Part shown: positions 1 to 13,060 of the stretch, one piece after another
How positions within the stretch are numbered: position 1 is the stretch's first letter
How the letters are laid out: the number at the start of each line of letters is the position of its first letter
Origin: Massospora cicadina
Taxonomy: Eukaryota; Entomophthoromycota; Entomophthoromycetes; Entomophthorales; Entomophthoraceae
Direction: 5' to 3'
Assembly (NCBI GenBank): GCA_022478985.1
Contig: JAKSZP010015909.1
Location: forward strand, 1 to 64,000
DNA length: 64,000 nucleotides
The notes under the pieces: model-generated
What the model saw: the letters and a program-made list of their open reading frames with translations, nothing else
The model's database searches: none
Told to the model about the DNA's origin: nothing
Made by a program: the position numbers and the translations under genes

Positions 1-210
1 GGATTGGTTACTGTTTCTGGTAATTAAATGGAAGGACTAGCCGCTTGTGCCAGACTAGGCGTATGAGTCCTGGAAGGACCATAGAAGAGGTTCCATCTAG
101 CATCCTGACTCATTTGCTGGAAGAGGAGGAGGTCCAGATCTGACAGACTGTTAAGAAACTGCTGGTAGTGAGATTCTGAATTTGACATATGAGCTGGACT
201 AGAGGGGGGA
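1..210 (+). pseudogene. 3' end of a chromovirus pol (chromodomain-like), partial and frameshifted
   Basis: The window opens inside what looks like the C-terminus of a Ty3/Gypsy integrase. In frame 2, FLVIKWKD resembles the chromodomain core (YLVxWKxY). After a frameshift, frame 3 reads EEVPSSILTHLLEEEEVQ and stops, which would fit the acidic helix after a chromodomain. The stretch ends at a purine-rich run (201-210) like the polypurine tract just before a 3' LTR. Stops and frame changes show that it is dead. Most of the gene lies upstream of the window, so the identification rests on about 50 residues and could be wrong. Confidence 0.4.
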
Positions 211-212
211 TG
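198..212 (+). other. Polypurine tract and possible LTR start (TGTCAGAC at 211)
   Basis: AGAGGGGGGA is followed directly by TGTCAGAC, the arrangement expected at the junction of internal region and 3' LTR in a plus-strand LTR retrotransposon. A TATATAAAAG string follows within 15 bases. No partner LTR was found in the window, so the LTR cannot be delimited. Confidence 0.35.
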
Positions 213-759
213 TCAGACTTATATAAAAGTTGACATTATGCACTCTATAATCCATTAGGCTCCAATTTGGGGAAAATTAATCTCAAAATTAATGAGATAA
301 GCTTTCTGAGGGAAGAATTAAGAATGACTTACAGCCAAGAGGTTATGAGCGAAATAAAGAAGGCAAATAGAAATAAGTATACTTAATCAAGCCACAAAAT
401 GAACATCGATGGCAAGAGTCTCCTGTATAGGATGAGGAGAGAATCAGAAAATCAAGGACGCCAGACCAAGAATCCTGAATATGACAGAGGGTCATATGCC
501 CTGATGGGGGGAAAACTGGATCCCAGGACTAATATCATCATGAGTAAATCAATCAGCCCAGCACAACAGAAGGTTGTGGGGACCGCGCTCTGAGAAGGCG
601 GTAGTGAGGAGGAAGAGGAAGAACGCCATATGCCAAAGGTCATCCTGAGCAGCGTTGAATATTGATGAGTGTACTCCGCTTGAAACAATGAAGTATTCAA
701 TTAGGTATCCGAAGTGGTGTTCTCATGCCCCAGTCTTTTTCTCACTGGAAATCTAGGCA
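213..759 (+). other. Retroelement-derived stretch with a short open frame, unassigned
   Basis: A 64-codon open frame (399-593) begins MNIDGKSLLYRMRRESENQG and, past its stop, continues in frame into a Glu-rich run (GGSEEEEEE). The acidic tail followed by a second polypurine tract suggests the C-terminal end of a retrotransposon polyprotein, but no domain is recognisable. It may be an internal region that belongs with the possible LTR start at 772, or simply LTR sequence after 211. Confidence 0.2.
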
Positions 760-780
760 AGAGGGGGGATGTGTTGGGCT
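760..780 (+). other. Second polypurine tract and possible LTR start (TGTTGGGC at 772)
   Basis: GAGGGGGGATG precedes TGTTGGGC. The same TGTTGGGC start is seen for the candidate LTR at 63,124, and TGTTG starts are used by elements A, B and J. The partner LTR is not visible here. Sequence from about 772 to 1,900 holds no recognisable coding domain and may be this LTR. Confidence 0.35.
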
Positions 781-1899
781 TTTTTCCCATATTCCCAGCC
801 TGCTATATTACCTGGTATTGCTAGGGAAAAATTCCCTACGGCAAAGTGAATCGGAAATTGATTGGCCCCAGTTTTGGAGGAACTACATTTGGGGGATTTT
901 GGGATATTCACCTGGTCATATCCATTGGGGATCAATCCAGATGAATACCTAATATCTCATTGGGTGGAGTGGCCAACGAAATAGGGGCGTCTGATAGTGA
1001 TTAACTATCAGGTGTACCAATTGGGATCAGTCAGGTTTCATCACTGATTGATTAAGAATAGATAGTGAGTTGTGAGGCGAGTGATGCCGCTTGCAACTAG
1101 CGAATTGCTAGGTTGGTGAAGTGACCTGCCATAATGGGTAAAAAGTCCCATTACCTAAGAAGGTCGCTAGCCAATTATGGTTGGTTTGCTTGGATCGAGA
1201 GGAAAACATTAGGGATACATTTTCTGACTCTTTCCATTTGAGGTCTTGAGGATGTCTAATGACGGAATCCTAGCCAGGATGGGGAAGACCATCGCTGCTG
1301 AGACGAGGAAGGGTGATGCAATGGCAACGGCTGCTGTTTCATCAAAGAGGTGTCAACTGAGGATTAGATGGCCAAATCCCCTACTATATAATTTCCTAGG
1401 ATTTACTATAATAAAAAAGTATTATTACCAACAGTGTTTTAATTTACTTTACAGTGTTTAGAATTACAGTAATATTACAAATTTGGTTTATAGTTAGACA
1501 ATCAGCTTCCAGTGTGAAGTTCCATCTCAAGGATATTATTGCAGAAGGAAATAATTGGAAGACTCTCAGAGAGAAGAGTAGAGATCTGAGCGGGGATCTA
1601 GAGATGAAGGGAACCACAATCAGGGATAGCTGCTGACTGAGTGTTGGGCCAAAAGGGACTTTCATCAGGAGATATTGACGAAGATTGGGTGGACAGTAAT
1701 ATAGGGATTGAATCCCTATGAGTACAACTTGGAGTATTTAATTGAAAGTACTGGCCAAAGCGTTGGGCCTAATAATAGTTCAAACTCAACTATGGATAAT
1801 AGTCTCCATACTATTTATTGGACAATACATTCTATACAATGCGAAGTGCATGAGGAAACCAAACCTGTGCAGTAAAAAGATTACTAGGGTTGTAAACTA

Positions 1900-4750
1900 A
1901 TAATAACCCAAACTAGTAATTTTTTACACTTGGCAACCAGTTTTGATGACACTATGTCTACTGGATCAATGGTATCAATAACTGCGTGAATCTCTGTTTT
2001 ATATACAAAAGTATCACAATTAGTGCACTCAGAATAAGCGGAATCTTAACTGCTTAATATATTTATATCTAGAGATTCTTTCTTGTTCAAAACATTTTAT
2101 AACGTTCACTATCTGCAGAGATTCTTTGGTGATCATACTATGGATATGGCAACGTTAATCTCCTCAATAGATGGTCCTATAAGAAGGACAATGTTTAAGG
2201 AGCTTTACTTAACTATTTGATATGAATAGGGCTTTTAATTTCTCAACAGTCTTTCTCTGATGCCTCTACTTCTTTCTTTGAGAGTGTGTCAGTACATCTA
2301 CAGCATTGGAAGTCCATTTAATATAGTAGTTCTTTTGAGGAAGCGCTAGGTCTATATTGAAAAGTTTGTTGTGTCTAGGTGGACAGTTGAGGTCAAAATG
2401 GAGGAAATACAGTATCCCTTCTCTACTATGCCTTGTATCTTCCCTGATTGTGCAGATTCATCTTTACCACGTTTACACGTTGTTTAGCGGGGCAATGTAA
2501 AACGAAGTGGCCTCATTGTCTGCAGTAGTGGTAAAAAAGAAAGAAGGCATTGCATCTGCAGGTGTCATTCATGGTTCCTCCCCAAGGATTAGGATAATTG
2601 GATGGCAAATAGTATGTCACATGGGGAGGAGGGCTTAAGTTAGTGGCTAATGGTGGCGGCATGTGGTTTTCTTTCCAAGTTTGGGGGCTTGAATGTAGCG
2701 GCCAGTTATCATAGATAGATGAAAATTTTAAGTAGAGTGTCTCCTTGCAAAACTAAGGCCATTGCGTTGAGGAGCTTGCAATATGGGTTTACTAACAAAC
2801 TCATCACAATTCTGATGTCTTCCTCTGGTATCATGGCTGCTCCCAATAATACAAGGGTTGCTAGTGAACCAATAAGCAAATTTGATCAGTCTTGTTCATT
2901 GAAAACTGATCATCAGGAAGTCGGCTTTTCGTTGTGCCACCTTCTCTACTCCTCTATATATTATAGTACGGTGCTTTTGACCTACTGGTAGAGCATAGAG
3001 AATTCTTTTGATATAAAGTAGCCTGGTTGGCGGTTTTGATGTCTAATGTAAGGATTGGTGGTTTTCCTTAAAATGGTCCAATACTCCTTCCATGGCAATT
3101 TTGAAAGCACTTGGAAAATCCATGCATATTTCACCTTTTAATAAAAAAGGGGAAGCCTGTCTACACGAAATTATTATCATTTTCAGGGCTAAAGGGTCTC
3201 AGGGTAATTGGGGTGCCTCCATAAGGTAAAGTTAGAGCCAAGAGGATGAGAGTACACAGGATGGGGGACAGAATTTGATTCATCTACGGTCTTGCATGTG
3301 GTAACTGTTTCATCAGCTGGCATTATAGCAACTATGGGGGAATCAATTAGAGAGGAATAATCTTCATTACCAGAGCCTTTACTATATGAAATCTGATTCT
3401 GATCACCTTCTTAGTTTGTGAATAGATCTTCTGCAATATCTTTTGATTTTTCTCATATCTCAGTGACATCGTCCTTCTTTAATATCTCTTTTTAAGTTTG
3501 TTAATCTTGTGTCAGAGGTCTTACTGATACTTATTTTTGGCATAAAATTCTCATTTAATGCAGTTAGCAGCTTAACCACGTAACTAAAATGGCATTCAAT
3601 ATGGAGTTCTGTCACCTGAAGTTACAAAGCTGTCAATTAATCGTCCAATTTTGATATTAGAAGGATCTAGACTCTTGGTTAAATTGTCAAAGGTTCAGCA
3701 TAATGCAATAAGCCGTTTTTTCTTCTAAATATCCTATTGACTTAGTAAATGAGGTAATATAGGTCTAGAACTAATTGCACTTCTTAATGCCTCTAGTTCA
3801 TACAGAAGGTCAAGAAGAAGCTGGAAATTTCTCCGTTCTAAGGAAGGAGGGATTTGCATAACCACTAATTGGTAGTAATTCCGCTCCCCCTAAGGCTGAA
3901 TAATGTCAATTGTCACTAAATCCGCTTGCTTTATGACGAGGCAGTGTATCATAGTGACATTTTCAATATTGTGTGCTATCATGGCATCTGTTCCCGTGCC
4001 CACTAAGTAATTACTTGCATCTAAACGCTAAGAGTTGACCCCCATTATATTAAAATCCTGGACCCATTCTATAGTTAGACCCCTACAAGTCATGAATTCT
4101 CTTTAACTCGTGGAGCTCTAGGTTCAATTAAGGCACAATTTGATTCATGCAGGTATGTATTTCTTGAAACTACTTTGTATTTGTATGACTGCCCCTCTGG
4201 CCTCTGCAAATGTGTGATTGAGGCGCTCTAGTAGAAAGTAATTTTCATAATGCTGGTATTGTGAAAATCGCTTCACTAACTAGTTTCAACATTGTGACAA
4301 TCCAATACTCACAAAAGCTGTAAATGGATGACTGGCAGTAGGCAACAAGGTAGTCCTACATGTTTTACTGGAAGTCAAGGCGCCTGGTTAAGCCAGTCAT
4401 GCTAGCGTCTAAGTAAGACATTTATAGTTCTTAGCATTGGGCTTGGTCATGTTGATTGAAGAACATGCTCACATTATAATCCATTAGGTCTCCGGCTTAC
4501 AGCAGTAACATACAGAAAGCCATCTCCTAATATGTCAAAGCTTCTTGGGGTGACATTAGTCATCCACCATTGCTGTGCTGATTCAGTTCTGGGCAGGATG
4601 CAAGCTGGATTTACATTGGGGTTATCTCCTTGCTCAGAAAGGATTTTATGGTATATGTGGCTCCTTTTCAGAGGCCTCTATGGGCTCTCTGGTATACTTC
4701 ATCCAGAAACCCATAAGGTCCTGAAAGATATAGAGTGATTAATGTTAGAG
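1900..4750 (-). pseudogene. Decayed retrotransposon gag-like region (element K) with CCHC zinc-knuckle remnant
   Basis: No open frame is long, but the minus strand gives protein-like segments. One at about 2,990-2,700 contains LVLLGAAMIPEEDIRIVMSL; another at about 4,000-3,800 contains IENVTMIHCLVIKQADLVTI. Near 2,533-2,492 it reads YHYCRQ-stop-GHFVLHC. That matches the retroviral zinc knuckle C-X2-C-X4-H-X4-C with the first Cys changed to Tyr and one stop, so I read it as the nucleocapsid end of a Gag on the minus strand. Protease or RT was not recognised downstream (towards 1,400). Boundaries are rough. A plus-strand frame at 2,719-2,991 is taken to be its antisense shadow. Confidence 0.4.
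2492..2533 (-). other. CCHC zinc-knuckle remnant, first Cys mutated to Tyr
   Basis: On the minus strand the codons give Y-HY-C-RQ(stop)G-H-FVLH-C. Spacing is exactly that of a Gag CCHC knuckle (X2, X4, X4). The TGC-to-TAC change and the internal stop (TGA) mean it cannot bind zinc as a protein. It is the best marker of the gag remnant around it. Confidence 0.5.
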
Positions 4751-4949
4751 TTATATAGGTCTGTCATAGCTATGAGATACAAAAGTTTTTGTTATATTGA
4801 ACCAGTGCTCCATGTAGTGTGTATCACTATTGAATTTCTAGTAGATAACATCTATAAAGGTGTAAATCCAGTGGAAGATTCACAGGATCTAGATAACACA
4901 GATGCATCAAGATGGCAATATGATGATTGCCATCACCTAATTTAATAAT

Positions 4950-7838
4950 TTTATTCAATTAAACAAGAGATGTTTATACAATCTCTTTCTTATAATTAAT
5001 AGAGCCTCCTCCAAACCAATATCAAGAAGATCATCTGGACCTTTTTTGAGCCAGCAGAGTTGTACAACTGGTTAGTCTTCTCAAGGTTAATATATTTGAC
5101 CCTGCATGGCCTTCTTGTTTTGGTTCTTATACCATTTGTTACGATTGCCCATCTGTCTACACATGTGTTCCCACAGAGTGCAATAGTGATTTCAGCGGTG
5201 CATTAGAGTCTGCAATTCTTAATGTGACCGTTCTTTCATATAATTCAGTTCAATAATAATTCTCATCAGAATTTATATGTACATTCTGTTCTATGTCAAA
5301 TCAAGTAATGGAAATGATTGGTTGCTGTAATAGTAAATGAACTTTAATATTTATAATCGCCAATTTGGCAACTTAAGACTATCACAATAGTTTAAGCCTG
5401 TTTCTCATTAACTAAAATTTCTGAAAAGTACTGAGCCCTAATCCATATTGTTTGAAGTTAAATAAAAATGACTATAAACACTTAACTGTTTCCTATCTTT
5501 TTTGATGTTAAAACTGCGGATACAAAGATTTATTTAAAGCTATTTATTCTAAATGTGTGAAAACCCTTTTTCTGAGCGTCAACCACCCTGAAGTTCTGAT
5601 TTTTAGCTTTCTTATGGTTTGCCTATCTGTAATATGTGCTTTATTTTTAGGTTCTGGATCCTCATACTGAGCCTGCGCCTGCCATTTTCTCTAGAAACCA
5701 CCACTTAGAGCATGTAGATTTTATGTGGGTTTCCCTGGGTTGTCATCCTCCTTTTAGGCCACCTTGAGTCAAATAATATTTGGTTTCATTATATATAGAG
5801 AGCTGAGGAGTATTAGCATAGAAAGGTGGTTCCTGCTCCACTCTGGGTCAGGTTTTGTTAAAAAACAGGTTTGAAACCAGCACAGGCTAAAAAAACTCAT
5901 CGTGGTATTTTTGTCCCAATGTTGAACCGCCTTGTTTACTTTTTTATATATAGAGAGCCTATTCCTCATGAGATTTATGCTTCTGCTACTGATCTCTATC
6001 TGAAATCTTTTGCTCATGAGTTCTCTGTCTGCAGGAGTACTGACAATCTGTGATAACCATTCACTGACCAAAATTCTTCTGCCTTTATAGATCACTTAAG
6101 AAGAGATAACTTTTGAGAAGTTCTAACAAGTTGCTTACAGTGTAAACCTTATAAAGTGGTAGCACATTCATCTTAAAATTTGAGAAATGTTGTCACAAAA
6201 TTACTGACTTCTAACATCTGAGAAACTAAAGGTTCTTATTATACTAATTATCATAGTTATGTCAAGGCTATATGTATGAAAGATCCTAAATAATATTTAT
6301 CAATGTATGTGATAAAAAAAGAGATTTAAATAAAGTAACTTACTTAAGGCTATCTTGACACTATGATTTTGTAAGCTTAAAATACAATTAGAATAAACTT
6401 TTTTGATAACAAAGCACAAGCTTATTTTATGCATGCAGTATATAGAAAGGATAAAGGGATAAGCTAGTTTTTACAAATAAAGTTATACTTATTTTTGAAT
6501 TAGTTATCTAATTAAAAGCATATTAAACAACATGAGATATATTTGCTCTTGGCGGTCAGGACCATAAATACTTCTTATATGTAATATAGAGTATTCTAAA
6601 AAAATCCTATTTCTCCAATTTTATTTCATCTAAAAAATTTTAAGATGCAAATTAAAAATTAAAACAAAAATTCAAGTACTCAAATCAGATCAAAAATCAG
6701 ATATCTAGAAAAATACTTTCTGCAACAATGCGATTCTCAAAATGGATTTTTAAAAACTTTAATACTTCTTATACAAAGTTTCATGTAAAATTCAGCCTTA
6801 TCTACATACCTTAGATATTTGCTGCCACTCACATCCAATTGCCTTGGTTTTTGTTTTAGTATTTATAAGTTGTTTACATCTAAAACTACTATAGATAGTG
6901 TACTATATTATTATCATTTAGCATTCTTGTGATTACTAGATCCAGAAAGAGAAATACAGATAAAAAGATATAAAACTTAATTTAATTTAAAAGCCTTTTT
7001 GTATTTGTAAAGTCTGATTTTTTCTTGAAATGCAAATGCAACAAGTTCAAAATTATAAGTAGTACCTTATTCCGCAGAAAATTTCTATACCTTTGAAAAA
7101 TACTAAGATATTTTACAAATTAATTTTAATATGGTAATGAGGGCAATAGAAATAAAGTGCAATGACTGAGCTTGAGAAACTGCGATATAATAAAGTATAG
7201 TAATCAGATTTCTGCTAGCTAATAATTATATTACAATTATAAGGTTCCAAACTTGATTTATATATAAACGCTTTGGTAAAGAATCTTAGAATAGAGTAGA
7301 TGCACCTTAATAGCCTTCATTTATATCATACTCTTCAGAAGGCTCATCATATAGATACAGTCTTAGCACCTAGCATATAAACTTAGTTACATATCTTTAT
7401 AATATAAATGGAAAGTTACTTTGATTGTACATAGTATTTCTCTAGAAAATTATCTCAAATAGTGTATATACCAACGCTTGATTTAGGGAAGGATGACTAT
7501 ATGTGCTTTAAGTAAGATATTGATTTCTAACCTTTGTTATTAAATATATCTTGCTTTCTAAGGTTTTCATGAAGTGCGTTTCTCAAAAATGGGACATTTT
7601 ATAACATCTGAACTGTTGGTATAGCTTTTCAAAATTGAAGAGATGTTCATATCAAACCAAATTTTATCATATTAAAACATTTGATTTGCCAAAAGAGAAA
7701 AAGATCAGTTCATTTTATTTGGAAAAAATTGATTATATTCTCTAAGGTGGTTACATTTCAGAAAATTGATAAATTAAGATATTTTACCGATTTCACTCTC
7801 AAAGAACTACTTCTGTCTTGGTAATTTTGTATACTCTT
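4950..7838. other. AT-rich stretch without recognisable genes
   Basis: Both strands are broken by stops. The longest frame (5,769-6,095, minus, 108 codons) has a low-complexity, Ser/Leu-rich translation with no recognisable motif and is probably chance. No LTR pair, TSD-flanked insertion or RNA gene was seen. The upstream LTR of element A begins at its right edge. Confidence 0.5.
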
Positions 7839-8640
7839 TATTGCAATTGTTTTATCACCCATCAGCAACTAAATATAATGACAATTTTTTAACTAATAAT
7901 TAAATATAGGATTTGATCACTTATTTAGTACTCAAACGAATAGCTCCCAACTTCTTAGGGAGTTGCCAAAGTTATATTAAATCACTGCTAGTGATTTCGC
8001 CTTAAAACTTCAATTATGTATATTTTATGGTAAATTGAATCCTCAACCCCACCCAATTCAATCTTACTATCTCAATTCAATGATTGCCTTGGCTCATGGC
8101 CTGGAAGTTCATATCCACTAAAATTTTTTATAAAAGATAAGTTTTGTTTTGCCCCACTCCAGCATAATATATTTGGTATGAGAATCCATATTTTATTATG
8201 GCCATCTGCCAAAAACTTGATTGCAGTCATTTGATTGTGACTATATTGGATATAACCTGAGCCCTAGCGACTCACTCCCTTAGCTTAATTTTAGATACTT
8301 ATATCTCTAGACTACCACTTTTTGTGTGCTTAGTAAACACAAGATACACCAACAAAAACATTAGTGGAAGGGACATATTTTGTCAGGATTCCAATGGTAA
8401 GGAGATCTTTTTTCTTACATTGCTCAGAAAAATCTAGTGAAAAGAAAGGATAGATATAGCAAACCAAAAGCCTTTGTCAGTAGATATACTACATTGCGCT
8501 CTTTGTATTTGTAAAAACTTTTTATGAAAAAGTATTCTTTTTGCAAGTTTTTTAAGGGGACTGTCATATATAACTTTCTTATATTTTGAGCAGAATAACA
8601 TGAGCACTCAATATTTGAAACCTAAGTGCCTAATTTGACA
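7839..8640 (+). repeat. 5' LTR of element A
   Basis: It pairs with 23,099-23,907. Shared blocks include GGATTTGATCACTT, GGAGTTGCCAAAGTT and CAGAATAACATG. It starts TATTGCAATT where the partner has TGTTGCAATT, and ends AATTTGACA where the partner has AATTTCAACA, so both ends fit a TGTTG...CAACA terminal repeat with point changes. Confidence 0.7.
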
Positions 8641-8749
8641 TTTTGTTGCTCACTACAAGGGGCTCACACTTTGGTTCCTTGTAGTTTGTTTTAAGTACAA
8701 ATGTATCTTAAAGACTTTATTTAAGGCTCTCTTCCAGTGGAAGTAGCAT

Positions 8750-10330
8750 AAATTGCTGAGGTTGAAATGGTTGCCCTGGAAGCTCAGTAGGATAAGTTTT
8801 ACAAGGTTTGACAAGTATGTGCTGCTTTAGGTGCTCACATTGGGCAATTTTCTAATTTTACTTGCCCATTTCCATCAGGTGAAAAATTTATTCTAATCAC
8901 CAAAATGCATCAATGCTGCCTCAACGGTTTAGTTGAAGATATGAACGGAGCTGTCCACTCTGATACTTAATTGTACCAGGCCCTTGAGGCCTTGAAACTT
9001 GAAGTGAAAACCCAGGGCCAGAAGGTAAGGTCCCTGGTAAATGTGAACAGCAACATGAAAGTGGATTTTCTGGCCCCTACCCAAAAGACTGATAATATGG
9101 AAATCCTGTTGCAGGCAAAATCCACTGTGTCTCTATTATGTTAGACTATTTTTATGTCAATCTGGTGCACAACCCGCTGATATTATCAGTGATGAACATA
9201 AACCTCTTCTGTTAAAATTTGAATTTTAAGGGTGATGAGGCGCTGGTTACACATGATTTGCCCTATGGTTTTTACCTCTGCTCTAGGCGTTGGAGCTTCT
9301 GATCGACCAGACATGCTGGTGAATCCTCCCCCCAAGCATCCTAACTCAATTATTTGTGAAACTCCGGTCCAAACTACATGCAACACTGCTGGTTATCCTA
9401 CGCAGGTTCCCTTAGGATATTCAACGCGGGACGCTCTAACGGTTAAAGGCCAGTTTACCCCTATGCCTTGACTACATTGCTTGGGAAGTCATCTAAGATG
9501 ACGCAAGCCCTTTGACCTGTAGCCATGGACCTCAAATTTATGTCAACTCTATCAGCATAGCAAAGTTTTTTTAAAAAGGTGAACGTACACAATTTTTAGT
9601 GTCTTTGAGATTGGTATGGCTGGAGCGTCCATAATCAAAGTTGGTAATTATAATAAGCTCTCTGGAATCTATAAGCCAATAGTTAGTTATACTTAACCTA
9701 CAGAAGGTCTGTGTGACCTAATGCAACGCCAAGGATCTTCTCATCAAGGAGTTTGGTGGGGAAGAAAGGATGGCCACCCAGAAAACAGAGTTACTTAGAA
9801 TCTTTTTTGAAAAAGATGAAATTGTGAATCCATTTGTGGAGCGCTTTTCTTTTGGAAGCACAGACATTATATGATGCTAATGTTATTAATAATTTTGATG
9901 TGCAGATCGCTTTACGCCACGTCTGTGAGCATTACAAAGATTTTTTAGGGTTCAATTCCCTATTTAAATGAGGAGATTTGATATCGCCCATATGGTAATT
10001 GTCTCTGGCTTTGCGACTGCACTTTTAAGGTCCAACAAGAGATATAAAAACCTTGTAAAATAAGGCCTCAGGGTCTATCCCTGAAGAAGGATTTACCTCC
10101 ACTATAAGGCCCTCATTTGGATAAGCCTAAATTTAGTCAGATAATTTGCAGTTATTGTAAATAATTGGGCTATTATGGCAACATTGTCCTAATCTATATT
10201 CTAATGCCCAGCTTCATTCTGTGAACCCAGTGGATGTTGGAATTGGGAAAAGACAGAGTGGAGTAGAATTAAGATTTTTCTACGTCCACCTCTTTTAACA
10301 AAATCCCAGGTAAAAATAAATCAGTGAAAA
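8750..10330 (+). pseudogene. gag of element A (decayed)
   Basis: Starting about 100 bases after the 5' LTR, the plus strand reads segments such as EMVALEAQ, LVEDMNGAVHSDT and QALEALKLEVKTQGQKVRSL, a helical, coiled-coil-like N-terminal gag character. A clean 79-codon piece at 9,232-9,471 is Pro-rich (VNPPPKHPN). Near 10,141-10,190 there is ICSYCK-stop-LGYYGNIVL, which fits a degraded zinc knuckle (C-X2-C with His to Tyr and the last Cys lost). Several stops and frame changes make it non-functional. The assignment relies on position and the knuckle remnant. Confidence 0.5.
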
Positions 10331-11791
10331 CACCTTTGTGAGATGAACAGATGAAGATTCTGAGCCACCTTTGGTGGACTAAATCACAATGAATTACAGA
10401 ATATTGGTGACTACTCACTCACAAGAAAAACGCGATGCTGAGTTGGCATAAGAAGTAATATTGATGCCATACGTCAAACAGTTAGAACCTTACAAGATTC
10501 CAATCCCTTTTAGTGAGACCCTCAAGTTGACTGGGGTCCAGGTGGCTGTTTCTATTGAGGCCTTGAAAGAATCTTGCCCTCAGTTATGAAAAGAACTTAA
10601 GGATATTTTAGGTCAAGTGGATAAATTGGATGTCTCTGATTTTAACCTAGTGATGCTTATTTTCTAATATACTTATATTGACAATACTGTGATTAATCTC
10701 AAAGTTTAAACTAAAGTAGACAGTAGAAAAATTAATATTGTGTCCACTAGACTGGTGAAAACTGTGGCTTGCTCTGGACATAATTCACAAAAATCTATGG
10801 TACCATCTGCCCTCAGACCACAAATTTGATAAGGAGTGTACAGTGCTTTACTGCTGAGTTTTGGCTCCTTAGTGGTCTCCGCTCCTGCTATTGTGTTCTA
10901 TAATCAAAATTAAGACTTCCTAATTTGGACCTCATTTATGAGGATCTGTGGATTCAATGTTGATTTTGAAGTAATATGTTGGGGTCAATGGGCAAACTCT
11001 TCCACTAACTTATAAACAGAAGGATGAGGCCCAGAAGTCTCAAAATCATGGGTTTGTTAACCTTGTACTTGAGAATTATATATAGTGGCAATTGATTATC
11101 AGCAGCTATGAAGCTACCCCAGCTGTTACTAATATCAGATTATAGAATTTAAGAGTATTCCCATATGTGCTAATAATACCTTAACCATTTCAGTTGGTCA
11201 CCAAGTTATAGTGGGAACTGAAATTACAATAACAATACTCAAGGTTATATGGTGAGATAATCGCCCCATTTGACCAATTTAATTTAGAGCTTGTCTTTGC
11301 GCCTGAGTTTATTCTACTAGAATGTGGCGAAATCCAGGTGCCTTTAGCCAACCTGTATCTTAATTCTGCGCAAATTAAGTGACACCAAATAGTCACTTAT
11401 GTTCATATTTTACCCAAAGAAGAGCTTTCAAATATACATGATTTTGGAAATTTAGATAAACTTGGGCTTTAGGATTTCAAGCGTCAATTAGTATTTTTGC
11501 CAATACCAAGTACGCATTTCTGGATTGGTGGAAAATGAAAAGGACCAACCGCTGGATCTATCTTAAATTATGTTATTTTTACAAAGATGACTATGATTTG
11601 TGGTGTGCACACAATGTGTTAAACCAGATCAATACTAGCAATCATCCGTTGATTTGAATCCATTTTATCTAGTGTTTGAAGGCAGCAGATGAATTTGTTA
11701 ACTAAAAATCGACCAGCTTGTGCAGCATGGGATGTGAGTGCCTCAAAAGTCCTTGGGCCGCCCAAATTTTGGTTATTAAAAATAAGGATGG
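10330..11791 (+). pseudogene. protease and first part of reverse transcriptase of element A (decayed)
   Basis: Downstream of the zinc knuckle the plus strand continues with pol-like segments: IAPFDQFNLELVFAPEFILL and LANLYLNSAQIK (about 11,250-11,380) are protein-like. Close to the end, a PKFWLLKIRMGF frame and, in an alternative frame, NKDG match the KKDGxxR motif that opens the RT fingers domain. The frame is cut at 11,791 by the LTR of element B. No aspartic protease DTG/DSG was recognised, so that part is assigned by position only. Confidence 0.5.
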
Positions 11792-12572
11792 GTTTTAATG
11801 ATTAACCGACCTAAATCTTCAGGTAGATTAGATATAAGAGATAATATTAGCTTACGTCTAATTTGTTATACCTTATGTTAAACATATCAGCAAAAAAGGA
11901 CCAAAGATATTCTAAGTACAAATAAAACTTAGGATTTGCAGCAAGCAGTTACACTTACTCATATTCAACTTGATGACCCAGATTGGTGGCTTTGTTGGTC
12001 AAGCCAAAATTAATTTTTGATGTCAATCAAGTTATGATTGAATTATTACTAATTAATGGCACAACTGCCTTGGTATGTGCTACCGTTACTTGAGAGGAGC
12101 AATGATTTATCAATTTTCAGAAGCGTCATAAGAAACGCTGTCTTGGAATAATTGTGCCAGTAAGACACTGTCCACGAGGCCAGCTGAATTACAACAAGCT
12201 GCATAATAGTTTGTAGACCCTCTAAATACCTTCATCATGAACTGATGGTTAAGTGATGATGTGAGGTGAGGTGTCATAGGAAAAGGCGTGGGAAATATTT
12301 AACCCTTTAAATTATCTCTAATTTTAGACTTGTAAAAATAAATTTTAGCAGAACATTTGAAAGTTTGAAATATGAGCTTTTTTCAGTCAATGCTTTTCCA
12401 TTGGTTTGAGTCAGGTTTTTTTATGATTAGGAAGATCAAGGTAGGAAGCCATTGTACAAGTAGATTGACAGGAGAATACAGCCTCTAGTCTTATCTTTAG
12501 AAGTTTATATCTTAATAACTATCACCATCTGGTCTATTGTCCTCATATGATAGGCGTTTGTAACTTTAACTT

Positions 12573-13060
12573 TAATCCCTGTGTCAAGATTCTCCCTGGA
12601 TTAGGGAAAGCCTTATCCAGGGGGAAAATTGATATAATCATACAAAGGGCATAATTTGCAGATGGCCCAATAATTTGAGAACAGAGTTTGATTTTATGTT
12701 GGAATACTGAATTCAGGGCTTTGCCCAAATTATGCCAAATTTGGGAAAAATGTACATTTCCTAATTGTTATCTAATCTCTATCCACTCTTTATCTACTTC
12801 CACATATTCTATTATTGGGACTTTCCTACAGGTCTCATGACACTACCCTTACATATCCCTATTCCTATCCTTATATTTTGAAGCACTATAAATAGTGCTA
12901 AATTATTATAAATAAAATACTTCTCATCCGATATCTTATTTTATTTTACTTAACCTTAATGGAAAACATCTCGTCCAAGGCTGCTAACTTTGAAGCCCTG
13001 CCTTCAGATGATTATGCTGCCAATGATTCCTCCCTGGTGGCCCATCACCCTTATAAAAGC
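12573..13060 (+). other. Extra block inside the left LTR of B, carrying a TATA palindrome
   Basis: The right LTR of B and both LTRs of element J run straight from the CTATTGTCCTCATA-type region to the CCATCTGAAGTAGGCC end. The left LTR has roughly 490 additional bases here. They include an AGCACTATAAATAGTGCT palindrome and a following short frame starting MENISSKAANFEALPSDD. It could be an ancestral part deleted from the other LTRs or a separate insertion. No flanking duplication was found. Confidence 0.5.
12882..12899 (+). promoter_or_regulatory. TATA box inside a perfect inverted repeat (candidate LTR promoter)
   Basis: AGCACTAT-AA-ATAGTGCT is an 8-2-8 perfect palindrome whose centre is the TATA motif CTATAAATAG. 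It lies in the left LTR of B, about 200 bases before the internal region, a suitable place for the LTR promoter. The candidate LTR at the end of the window has the same architecture with different arm bases (63,773-63,790). Confidence 0.45.

Noticed and set aside
2719..2991. 90-codon open frame on the plus strand
   Set aside because: It lies antisense to the gag-like remnant on the minus strand, whose translation is more protein-like. No motif.
5769..6095. 108-codon open frame on the minus strand
   Set aside because: Composition follows the local AT bias, no motif, no neighbours of the same element, and no start context or repeat support.
9940..9965. GGTTCAATTCCC resembles a tRNA T-loop
   Set aside because: No matching acceptor stem, anticodon arm or A-box at suitable distance. 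It lies within the gag of element A.
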